A DNA stretch of 64,000 nucleotides, taken from the NCBI RefSeq assembly GCF_016918075.2, contig NZ_JAERPS020000004.1:124001-188000 (forward strand), read 5' to 3'. Positions 9,629 through 16,471 of the stretch are shown in pieces. The notes under the pieces are model-generated. The model did no database searches and was not told the DNA's origin. It saw only the letters and a list, made by a program, of their open reading frames with translations. The position numbers were made by a program, and so were the translations under genes. This DNA comes from Rheinheimera maricola (GTDB lineage Bacteria; Pseudomonadota; Gammaproteobacteria; Enterobacterales; Alteromonadaceae). How positions within the stretch are numbered: the stretch's first letter is position 1; every line of letters starts with the position of its first letter.

Positions 9629-10196
9629 CCGTGTCTCCTAGTATCGGCAGCATTGGGCTGGCGAGTATCTGCTTGATAAAACCAGATTGAGCATTTAGTG
9701 CGTCCTGCCACTCAATTACGGAATACAACTTTGGGTTTATCTCGCGCCCCAGCTCTTGCTGAGCCGGGTACAGTGCGGCCACCACTTCAGCATAGCCTGC
9801 ATTGCCGACTAACAAAACATCAATATCGCTGGCCGATGTTGCCTTACCGCTGGCAACAGAGCCATAAACGGCTGCAAACTGCAGCTTGTCAGTTAGTGAT
9901 TGTAGTGCCAGGCGCAGTACATCAGCCAGACCGCTGGTTTTGCGCATAATGCTGCTTAGCTCGTCAAACAGAATGCAATTGGCGTCCGCCTGATAATAGG
10001 TTTGGTTACCTTGCAAGGTCTTTTTTAAAATACCGGCATCGGCCAGTTTCGCCAGCTCTTTATGCAAAGTACCGGGTTGGGTATGGGTTAAGCGGGCAAT
10101 TTCACGCATGTGAAACGCTTGATCCGGCTGCAACAGCAGTAAGCCAAGCACCTGACGGCGATATTCTTTAAACAACAGTGAAACAAGTGCAGACAT
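9585..10196 (-). CDS. Winged-helix plus minimal nucleotidyltransferase (MNT) antitoxin
   Basis: About 203 aa. Residues 1-80 form a winged helix-turn-helix (FHMREIARLTHTQPGTL), so the protein probably binds its own promoter. The second half has the nucleotidyltransferase core: YGSVASGKAT followed by SDIDVLLV, whose two Asp residues bind metal. It overlaps the HEPN toxin gene and comes first, as an antitoxin usually does. The ATG at 10196 is preferred to one seven codons upstream because it starts directly before the helix block, though neither has a strong ribosome-binding site. A palindromic operator-like element lies just upstream (10208-10249). Confidence 0.8.
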   Translation of the reverse strand: MSALVSLLFKEYRRQVLGLLLLQPDQAFHMREIARLTHTQPGTLHKELAKLADAGILKKTLQGNQTYYQADANCILFDELSSIMRKTSGLADVLRLALQSLTDKLQFAAVYGSVASGKATSASDIDVLLVGNAGYAEVVAALYPAQQELGREINPKLYSVIEWQDALNAQSGFIKQILASPMLPILGDTDDIRQPDREVVGAH

Positions 10197-10207
10197 AATA
10201 AACTCAG

Positions 10208-10249
10208 GTGAAGCCAAATAAGCTACAAGTGTAGTCTTTTTTGCTTCAC
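10208..10249 (-). promoter_or_regulatory. Palindromic operator-like element before MNT-HEPN
   Basis: Outer arms GTGAAGC (10208-10214) and GCTTCAC (10243-10249) enclose an inner palindrome CTACA-AG-TGTAG (10223-10234). It sits 11 bases upstream of the winged-helix antitoxin start, where an autoregulatory operator is expected. A near copy in inverted orientation lies before higB (11798-11835). Confidence 0.6.
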
Positions 10250-10296
10250 TTGGTCAATTTTAGACTCCTACACAAAAATGTGAATTGAGCCTTTGG

Positions 10297-10339
10297 TTGG
10301 CATTTACCGCAGCTTTGGTGGCGGTGTTCAGCTGATTTA
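10297..10339 (+). pseudogene. Diverged 3'-end relic of the outer-membrane factor gene
   Basis: Reading on the plus strand gives IYRSFGGGVQLI-stop, matching the last codons of the gene ending at 5140 (IYRSFGGGIQLM). About 33 of 42 bases agree, with 17 identical in a row, and the differences are largely synonymous. Nothing of the rest of the gene is present. The copy directly abuts the SRPBCC gene and shares its stop region. It most likely marks the far side of an insertion between the efflux operon and the SRPBCC gene. Confidence 0.7.
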
Positions 10340-10789
10340 AGCCTGATCTGGTATTTCCGGCTCAGTCAGCAGGGCCAGCAACTGCAGCGATTCCTGCCAG
10401 CCGGCATAACAAAACTCAACAGGTATCGCATCGGGTATGCCGCTTTGCTCAATAGTCAGCTCAGTGCCGCACAATACCGGTTTTAACTTAATGGTTACCA
10501 GCATCTGGCCGGGTAGGCTAGGGTCATCAAACTGGTCGTTGTAGCGGATCAACTCGTTTGGCGTTAACTCCAGATAAGTGCCACCAAAACTGTGGCTTTG
10601 GCCGGTATTAAAATTGGTAAACGACATTTTATAACCACCGCCCACCCGTGCATCCATACTGTGTACCTTGCCGGTAAAACCATGTGGCGGGCACCACTTG
10701 GCTAAGGCATCAGCATCTAAAAAGGCGCGATAGAGTCTTTCTGGAGTAGCTTTCATAACGCGGTGTAGTGTTACGGTATTAGCTGACAT
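10337..10789 (-). CDS. SRPBCC (AHSA1/START-like) domain protein
   Basis: A 150-aa protein of the Aha1-C/SRPBCC fold. Visible family features are VTLHRVMKATPERLYRAF at the N-terminus, the WCPPHGFTG loop, and GGTYLELTPNELI. These proteins have a hydrophobic ligand cavity; bacterial members are often of unknown function or act in stress tolerance. The ATG at 10789 has an AGGAGA box; the longer frame upstream has none. A broken second copy of this gene lies at 12591-12775, on the far side of two TA modules. Confidence 0.88.
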   Translation of the reverse strand: MSANTVTLHRVMKATPERLYRAFLDADALAKWCPPHGFTGKVHSMDARVGGGYKMSFTNFNTGQSHSFGGTYLELTPNELIRYNDQFDDPSLPGQMLVTIKLKPVLCGTELTIEQSGIPDAIPVEFCYAGWQESLQLLALLTEPEIPDQA

Positions 10790-11088
10790 AACGAATCTCC
10801 TGTGACAAAGGCGGCAGCAAAGCACCGCTGTAAATGGCTGTATCACAGCTTAGTCGAAGCAGCAGGGCTGAATTCGACAGGTGAGGATAATTTATTTAAT
10901 TTACCTTAGATTGATTTAAGAGCTTATTAATTTATATTTTGAGTGGTGTAGAGTATCTTTACGCGAAAATCAGCTGTCTTATTGGTGTGAAAGGACTCGC
11001 AAAATGCATTCTTCATTATTACCTTGAATAAATAGGAATAAATAGGGTCAGGGACATTGATTCATCCCCGTTTGCCTGTGTTTGTTGG

Positions 11089-11376
11089 CTAAGCACTACA
11101 TAGCCGCTGCAGTTTAGACGTATCAATTTTCTGCCTGGCATGCCAGAGATCATACGCATCCTGCATACCCATCCAGACGCGCTCTGAACTACCGATAACG
11201 GCTGCAAGACGAATCGCCATTTCCGGTGAAATATCAGACTTACCGCTTATTAGCCTTTGCACGGTAGAGGGCGCGACATCTAATGCTAGTGCCAATTTGC
11301 GGGCACTAACATCCAGTGCTTCCATGGTTTCTTTAATCAATTCACCCGGATGGGGCGGGTTATACATAGTGGCCAT
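11089..11376 (-). CDS. higA: HigA-type antitoxin, XRE helix-turn-helix
   Basis: A 95-aa protein with the HigA signature PPHPGELIKE at the N-terminus, then an XRE helix-turn-helix (ALALDVAPSTVQRLISGKS) at residues about 27-50. It neutralises HigB and represses the operon. Its ATG overlaps the higB stop codon by one base, the usual toxin-first higBA order. Confidence 0.92.
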   Translation of the reverse strand: MATMYNPPHPGELIKETMEALDVSARKLALALDVAPSTVQRLISGKSDISPEMAIRLAAVIGSSERVWMGMQDAYDLWHARQKIDTSKLQRLCSA

Positions 11377-11654
11377 TAGTGATAATCCTCGTAATTTACG
11401 ATGTACACATCGCCGTCGTTCAGTTCAAACGTTATACGCCAGTTGCCTGTTACCGTTATTGACCACTGACCCTTGCGGTCTCCGGTTAGCGGATGCAGAA
11501 AAAAGCCGGGCAGATCGATATCGTTAATCTCTTTGGCTAAATCCAGTACTATAAGCCGGTTACTTATCTTCTTTGCCTGCTTAGGGTCAATACCGGCGGT
11601 AGAGCCAGTTTCAAAGTACTTCTTTAGCCCTTTGTGCTTAAAGCTTTTAATCAT
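11376..11654 (-). CDS. higB: HigB-type RelE-family toxin
   Basis: A 92-aa ribosome-dependent mRNA interferase of the HigB family: it begins MIKSFKHKGLKKYF and contains LHPLTGDRKGQWSI and WRITFEL, all typical. I place the start at 11654 rather than at the longer frame beginning at 11747, because the extra 31 residues match nothing in the family and that stretch holds an inverted repeat (about 11670-11720) that looks like promoter or operator DNA. Confidence 0.9.
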   Translation of the reverse strand: MIKSFKHKGLKKYFETGSTAGIDPKQAKKISNRLIVLDLAKEINDIDLPGFFLHPLTGDRKGQWSITVTGNWRITFELNDGDVYIVNYEDYH

Positions 11655-11797
11655 AGAGTCTATAGCGCTATCGGGCGTTGCGTTATACGCAGCATAGCAG
11701 GGTGGTGCGTATGGCGCAACATACGCTTGAGAATGGAGTTGCAGCATTTTTAGATTAAATTAGTGCAGACCCTTTTCCCTGCAGTTAACTGCTAAAT

Positions 11798-11835
11798 GAA
11801 GCAAAAAAAGCTTCATATGTAGCTTATTTGGCTTC
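11798..11835 (-). promoter_or_regulatory. Second copy of the TA operator-like element, upstream of higBA
   Basis: Plus strand reads GAAGC, an A-run, GCTTCATATGTAGC, TTATTTGGCTTC. The reverse complement of the element at 10208-10249 gives almost the same string: GAAGC plus A-run at one end and TAGCTTATTTGGCTTC at the other. It lies between yoeB and higB, about 145 bases upstream of the higB ATG. Confidence 0.55.
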
Positions 11836-11839
11836 GCTT

Positions 11840-12115
11840 TTAATAATGAAACCGGCACTGAGCTATTACCAGATAACCGTCTATGTAGGTGTAAACTAAG
11901 CGGTGCTCGCGGTCTATCCGGCGTGAGTAAAAGCCGGAGAAGTCGCCGACTAACCGTTCTGGCTTACCTTTGCCTTCTAGCGGTGAGCGCATGGCTTGTT
12001 TTATCAGCTCATCAATACGGGCACTTAGCTTTTTGTTGTACTGCTTAAAATATTGGTAGTCATCCCATGCGTTTGCATCAAAAGCCACGCCGGGTTTAGT
12101 TAGTTTTTTGCTCAT
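11840..12115 (-). CDS. yoeB: YoeB-family mRNA interferase toxin
   Basis: A 91-aa RelE-superfamily toxin. The YoeB features are AWDDYQYFKQYNKKL near the N-terminus, PLEGKGKPERL in the middle, and EHRLVYTY then CRFHY at the end. The His and Tyr residues of the last motif are part of the catalytic site in YoeB. It follows the antitoxin gene with a 20-base overlap. In the family the toxin binds the ribosome A site and cuts mRNA. Confidence 0.93.
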   Translation of the reverse strand: MSKKLTKPGVAFDANAWDDYQYFKQYNKKLSARIDELIKQAMRSPLEGKGKPERLVGDFSGFYSRRIDREHRLVYTYIDGYLVIAQCRFHY

Positions 12116-12365
12116 CTGAAAAGGGTTCCTTCACCTCGAAGGCGCCGGCTTTAATGCGTGCTACCGATTCCCGCAAACGGTTTGCATTATTCGGTGTACT
12201 TAGTAAGTACAGCGTTTCCTGCATGGCGTTGTAATCTTCCTGAGAAATCATCACAACGTTACCAGAGCGCTGGTTTGTCACTAACGTCGGTTCGTGAGTA
12301 TCCAGTACAGTATCAATAACCGCCTTAAAGTTAGCCCGTGCTTCGCTAACAGTAAGAATGTTCAT
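12096..12365 (-). CDS. yefM: YefM/Phd-family antitoxin
   Basis: An 89-aa antitoxin with the Phd/YefM N-terminal fold (SEARANFKAVIDTV, then VMISQEDYNAMQETLYLL). It neutralises YoeB with its disordered C-terminus and represses the operon. It is the first gene of the pair. A 9-bp inverted repeat containing TGTACA, the core recognised by E. coli YefM, lies upstream. Confidence 0.93.
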   Translation of the reverse strand: MNILTVSEARANFKAVIDTVLDTHEPTLVTNQRSGNVVMISQEDYNAMQETLYLLSTPNNANRLRESVARIKAGAFEVKEPFSDEQKTN

Positions 12366-12443
12366 ATTCGGTTTAGCTCCTATGTTTCAACATACCGTTC
12401 TTTAACTGCCACAGCTAAAACGGAATGCAGGGATAGTACCAAT

Positions 12444-12476
12444 GTTTGTACAATTAGACAATGTAAATGTACAAAC
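12444..12476 (-). promoter_or_regulatory. YefM operator-like inverted repeat
   Basis: Arms GTTTGTACA (12444-12452) and TGTACAAAC (12468-12476), perfect over 9 bp with a 15-bp spacer, about 80 bases upstream of yefM. TGTACA palindromes are the established operator core of yefM-yoeB in E. coli, so autoregulation is likely. Confidence 0.7.
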
Positions 12477-12590
12477 TTACGTACCAAGTTTCGCGGTGTG
12501 AACAAATGCAGTGTAAGGCGATTAGGTTGGGGCGATGTGACGACCGGCCAGACATGTGGCCGGTTAAGTTGTGGCTGGCTGATATAGCCG

Positions 12591-12775
12591 AGGGTTTCAG
12601 GCTTGATCCGGAATTTCCGGCTCTGTTAGCAGGGCCAGCAACTGCAGCGATTCCTGCCAGCCGGCGTAACAAAACTCAACAGGTATCGCCTCTGGTATGC
12701 CGCTTTGCTCAATAGTCAGTTCAGTGCCGCACAATACAGGTTTTAACTGGCTGTATCACAGCTTAGTCGAAACAG
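12591..12775 (-). pseudogene. Broken second copy of the SRPBCC gene
   Basis: Bases about 12591-12749 match the 3' end of the SRPBCC gene (10337-10490) at high identity. The match then jumps to the sequence upstream of that gene: TGGCTGTATCACAGCTTAGTCGAA matches about 10836-10858. The intervening roughly 345 bases, including the start codon, are missing. It lies in the same orientation as the intact copy, so the pair are direct repeats flanking the higBA and yefM-yoeB modules. Confidence 0.8.
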
Positions 12776-12943
12776 TGGGGTTAGTTTCGACTACAGGGTG
12801 GATTTTTTATTCTCTGGCTAAATTAGCACGAATCAGTAGGGATACCTCAGTGCCGGCTATCTTTCCCACAAGCGGAATAGTACGGCGCTACTGCACTGGT
12901 GTTCCAACTGTGCAATGCATTTAGCCAGCTGTTTAGCTCTGAC

Positions 12944-13150
12944 TTAAGTGACCGAGGATAATTTCAGGCCGAGAATACCACTTATAATCAGCAGCAAACT
13001 TAATACCTTCACCGTGTTGACGGGTTCTTTCAGGAAAATGACGCCAAAGATCACCGCGCCAACCATACCGATACCCACCCAAACAGTGTAGACAATGCTT
13101 AAAGGTAACGAGCGCATAGCAAGGCTAAGGCAATATACTATGTACCTTGC
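12944..13150 (-). pseudogene. Truncated SMR-family (EmrE-like) efflux protein
   Basis: About 68 residues match the C-terminal two-thirds of small multidrug resistance proteins: LPLSIVYTVWVGIGMVG, then IFLKEPVN and a last membrane helix. The first 35-40 residues, including the membrane-embedded glutamate essential for transport, are absent. At the breakpoint (13137-13154) the sequence becomes an 18-base stretch matching the SRPBCC gene (around 10658-10675) at 17 positions. It is therefore unlikely to be a working transporter. Confidence 0.75.
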
Positions 13151-13216
13151 CGGTGTATTATGCATCTTTTAATATGGCAATTATACTTGCACTTATATTT
13201 TAAGTCGGAGGTGCTT

Positions 13217-13447
13217 ATGGCGCAAATTACGATTTATCTGGATGACGAGCTAATCCAGCAGGTAAAACAATCTGCGGCTGAAGCGAAGGTATCGCAAAGC
13301 CAGTGGATTGCCGATCTTATTCGTCAGCACTGCCACAACGACTGGCCGCAGACAGTGCGTGAAATGGCCGGCACTTGGCAGGTATTTCCACAGCAAGACG
13401 AACTACGCGCTGAGCAAGGGGAAGATACACCGCGAGAGCCATTATGA
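13217..13447 (+). CDS. Ribbon-helix-helix antitoxin of a VapBC-type pair
   Basis: A 76-aa protein with a CopG-like ribbon-helix-helix N-terminus (AQITIYLDDELIQQVKQSA) and an acidic tail rich in Glu and Gln that would wrap the toxin. GGAGGTGCTT precedes the ATG at 13217, which is better supported than the earlier start at 13160. It overlaps the PIN-domain toxin gene by 4 bases. Confidence 0.88.
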   Translation: MAQITIYLDDELIQQVKQSAAEAKVSQSQWIADLIRQHCHNDWPQTVREMAGTWQVFPQQDELRAEQGEDTPREPL

Positions 13448-13842
13448 AATACGCGCTGGATACGAATACCCTGATTTACTTTTTCAAAGGCATGGGCAAT
13501 GTTGCGCCAAAGCTGCTGGCAAAGGCTCCAGGAGATATTTTGCTGCCAGCAGTGGTGTTATATGAGCTGGAAACCGGTATTGCCAAATCCCAGGCTCCGG
13601 CGAAGCGGCGTGAGCAACTGAATGAATTGTTGAAGCTAATTCAGATTATTCCGTTTGAAGCCAAAGCTGCCAGAATCGCTGCTGATATACGCGCCGATCT
13701 GGAGCAACAAGGTTGTATGATAGGCCCGCTGGATAACCTTATCGCCGCCAGTGCATTAGCCAGCGGAGCCATACTGGTTACGCGCAATACCAGTGAATTC
13801 TGCCGAATTTCCGGCTTGATAGTCGAAAACTGGTTTGATTAA
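13444..13842 (+). CDS. vapC: VapC-family PIN-domain toxin
   Basis: A 132-aa PIN-domain ribonuclease. The expected acidic residues are visible: D6 in YALDTNTLIY, the Glu in ELETGIAKS, and D in GPLDNLIAASAL, with TRNTSEF near the end. Family members cleave tRNA or rRNA using Mg2+. Its ATG overlaps the antitoxin stop (ATGA), which couples translation. Confidence 0.92.
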   Translation: MKYALDTNTLIYFFKGMGNVAPKLLAKAPGDILLPAVVLYELETGIAKSQAPAKRREQLNELLKLIQIIPFEAKAARIAADIRADLEQQGCMIGPLDNLIAASALASGAILVTRNTSEFCRISGLIVENWFD

Positions 13843-13939
13843 ACCTCACTACGCTCAGTAGCAGAAAAACCCTGCCAAAAGCCCTTGCTGGCGCTGCTGC
13901 AACCGGCCAGAATAGCGCCAGTTTTATGCTGAGGTGGTT

Positions 13940-14563
13940 ATGGTTAATCTGGCCCTGCTGGGTGCGTTTATTCCGACGTTTTTATTTGTCTCGGTGACAC
14001 CGGGTATGTGCATGACACTGGCGATGACGTTGGGCATGAGCCAGGGCGTGCGCCGTACTTTGTGGATGATGTGGGGCGAAATGCTGGGCGTGGCGTTGGT
14101 AGCAATACTGGCGGTATGCGGCGTGGCGGCGATAATGCTGCAATTTCCGGCCGTGTTTCAATGGTTTAAAATTGCCGGTGCCTGCTATCTGGGCTATATA
14201 GGCCTGCAAATGTGGCGGGCGAAAGGCAAGCTGGCACTACCTAAACCCGGCGATCTGCCTGCGCGGCTGGCAAGGCGCACCTTGTTTAGTCAGGGGTTTG
14301 TTACCGCCGTGTCTAACCCCAAGGGTTGGGCCTTTCATATGGCGCTGTTGCCGCCCTTTATCGATAGCCAACTGGCGTTCTGGCCACAGTTGCTGGTGCT
14401 GGTAGTGATTATTATCTTACTGGAATTTGGCTCTATGCTGCTATACGCCAGCGGCGGCAAAGCCTTGGCGCTGTTTTTTGCTAAAGCCAACCGGGTGCAA
14501 TATTTAAACCGCATCGGCGCCAGCCTGATGTTTGGCGTAGCGCTATGGATGCTGCTGGGCTAA
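13940..14563 (+). CDS. LysE/RhtB-family amino-acid exporter
   Basis: A 207-aa inner-membrane protein with about six hydrophobic helices. The N-terminal FVSVTPGMCMTLAMTLGMSQG and the GYIGLQMWRAK helix are family features, as is the NPKGWAFHMALLPPFI loop. Members export amino acids or homoserine lactones; the substrate here is unknown. I start at the ATG at 13940, spaced correctly from GAGG; a GTG two codons earlier is too close. It converges on the DUF502 gene. Confidence 0.9.
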   Translation: MVNLALLGAFIPTFLFVSVTPGMCMTLAMTLGMSQGVRRTLWMMWGEMLGVALVAILAVCGVAAIMLQFPAVFQWFKIAGACYLGYIGLQMWRAKGKLALPKPGDLPARLARRTLFSQGFVTAVSNPKGWAFHMALLPPFIDSQLAFWPQLLVLVVIIILLEFGSMLLYASGGKALALFFAKANRVQYLNRIGASLMFGVALWMLLG

Positions 14564-14572
14564 GAGCTTAAG

Positions 14573-15181
14573 TTACTGAGTCTTGCCCGGGGCTTTATTG
14601 CTACCCAAGCCAGCACTTAGCGTCAGTTGCAATGCCTCAGCCGGTTTCATATCAAGGTTACGGGTGCAGCTGCGCGGCACGACTATGGTGTAACCGCCGA
14701 CGTTATAAGCCATTGGAATAAACACCGCCAGCTGCTCGTCCTGCATCAGCGAAGACATGCGATCATTTGTCTGGCCGCCTTGTTTGGTAATAATGCCAAT
14801 CAATTCAATTTCAGTGCCGGGTAGCTTTACCATAACCACTGAGCCATCGGCAAAGTTTTTACCCGACATCAGCTCGATAATATCCTGCAACATGCCATAA
14901 ATCTGGCTGGTGCCGGGCAGTTTAAGCATAATTTTGCCGGGTAATTGCCATAGCCAGTTAAAGCCTGACCAACGCGTGCTGTAACCAATAACAATACACA
15001 GCAGCATAAAACCCAATATTGCCATGCCGGGTAAATACCAGCTGGCGGGTAATGCAAGTTGGAACAACGGTGCCAGGCTGGTTTCAACCAGTTGCAGTAA
15101 CCAACGTAGCAGCTCAATGGTAATAATCAGCGGCAGCACTATGGCCAGGCCGGTTAACAGGCTTTTGACGATAATTCTCAT
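14573..15181 (-). CDS. DUF502 family membrane protein
   Basis: A 202-aa protein with two N-terminal membrane helices (residues about 8-30 and 50-75) and a cytoplasmic domain holding GKNFADGSVVMVKLPGT, GIITKQGG and FIPMAYNVGGYTIVVPR, all conserved in DUF502. The function of the family is not established. The gene lies 9 bases after the next one on the minus strand, so the two may be cotranscribed. Confidence 0.9.
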   Translation of the reverse strand: MRIIVKSLLTGLAIVLPLIITIELLRWLLQLVETSLAPLFQLALPASWYLPGMAILGFMLLCIVIGYSTRWSGFNWLWQLPGKIMLKLPGTSQIYGMLQDIIELMSGKNFADGSVVMVKLPGTEIELIGIITKQGGQTNDRMSSLMQDEQLAVFIPMAYNVGGYTIVVPRSCTRNLDMKPAEALQLTLSAGLGSNKAPGKTQ

Positions 15182-15190
15182 AGGTTTCCT

Positions 15191-16270
15191 TTACGGCTTA
15201 GCGCTGTTAAGCGCATGAATGGCAAAACTGCCCAGCCAGTGGCCGCCTTCGTAGCTATCGCCAATCAGATTTGGGTAAGAGTGCGCCAGATGCTGGTCGG
15301 CAATTTTACCTAAATGCGTATACTGCGGGTACTGCCTGGCCAGGGCATACAGGTTCCAGGCGCGGCTGAAGTTTAAACCATCTAAATGTACTAACTTGCC
15401 GTCGGTGCGGTCGCTAACTTTACCTACCGCCAGGCTGTATTGCGGGTTGGCCAGCTGCGGCATAAAGCCGTTAAGCCAGGGTAAGAATTGCTCTGCGGGT
15501 AAAATGCGCTGCATCAGGCCGATCTCTTCCAAACAGGGGGAGATAAAATCGTAACCGCTTGGTTCCCAGCTGATAGGGCAGTTTTTGTCTTGCAGAAAAT
15601 AGTCTTTTGCCCGTTGGGTAATTAACTGCTGTAGCGCAGTGTGTTTGCGGTTCACCGCGTAATCGTAAGCGAAACTTAAGCCAAAGGCAGTATTGGTGTG
15701 TTCACCCACCCGCACCGGATATAACAACCGGGGTAAAAAGCTGATATAACGTTCAACAAGCAGATCGGCCAATGGCTCTAAGTTGGCGGCCAGTTGCGCT
15801 GCCATCGGGTCTTGCCAGCTATGCAATTCATCTGACAATTTCAACAGCCAGGCCCAGCCGTACGTGCGCTCGAACGAGGCATTAATGTCTCTGCTGAAAA
15901 ACGCCACCTCCTGCGCCACCTTATCTGCCGTTAAATTGCGCTGCAGTATGGCTTTGATTGCGTCGGCTTGTTCAAGCTCAGGAAATTGGCGCAGTAAGGT
16001 AACCAGCGACCAGTAGCCGTGTGCCGCACTGTGCCAGTCGAAGCAGCCGTAAAAGATCGGGTGTACTACTGATGGCGGTTGTAAATCGGCTGCACTGGCC
16101 AGCACTGCCCCGGTTTTATACGGGTAGGGAGTTTCAACGCAGTGCAGCGGCAGGCTTACCAGCTTATTGGCTTCGGTCAGGTTAAGTGTATGGCTGTTTT
16201 GTGCCGCAGCGTTGCCGGCCAGGCAAGCAGATAACAGCAGCGTATTGATTAGTAGCGATTTTAATTGCAT
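15191..16270 (-). CDS. DUF2891 family secreted protein
   Basis: A 359-aa protein starting at 16270 (MQLKSLLINTLLLSAC) with a clear signal peptide ending near AAAQN. It has the DUF2891 motifs HPIFYGCFDWHSAAHGYWSL and HTNTAFGLSFAYDY, and late in the protein DGLNFSRAWNLY and SYEGGHWLGSFA. These conserved Trp, His and Asp residues and the all-helical toroid pattern resemble glycan-active enzymes, but no activity is established. The frame is open 26 codons upstream without a signal peptide there. Confidence 0.88.
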   Translation of the reverse strand: MQLKSLLINTLLLSACLAGNAAAQNSHTLNLTEANKLVSLPLHCVETPYPYKTGAVLASAADLQPPSVVHPIFYGCFDWHSAAHGYWSLVTLLRQFPELEQADAIKAILQRNLTADKVAQEVAFFSRDINASFERTYGWAWLLKLSDELHSWQDPMAAQLAANLEPLADLLVERYISFLPRLLYPVRVGEHTNTAFGLSFAYDYAVNRKHTALQQLITQRAKDYFLQDKNCPISWEPSGYDFISPCLEEIGLMQRILPAEQFLPWLNGFMPQLANPQYSLAVGKVSDRTDGKLVHLDGLNFSRAWNLYALARQYPQYTHLGKIADQHLAHSYPNLIGDSYEGGHWLGSFAIHALNSAKP

Positions 16271-16471
16271 TACGACACCTTGAAACCAGGTTGTAAGGGT
16301 AAGCCAGATTAACGCAATTCGGCCGCACTGTCTGCGCCGGATAACCACAGTTTAACGTGAAAGCACTGCACCAAGCCGATCGTGGTTGCATGGTCGCCCT
16401 GAACGTGGATAATTCGACCGGCGTAATAACAATAACCAAAATCTATGATAACCAGAATCTATGGGAACACG

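Noticed and set aside
11019..11088. GGGTCAGGGACATTGA string resembling leaders of REP-associated transposases
   Set aside because: No transposase or paired REP hairpin was found nearby.
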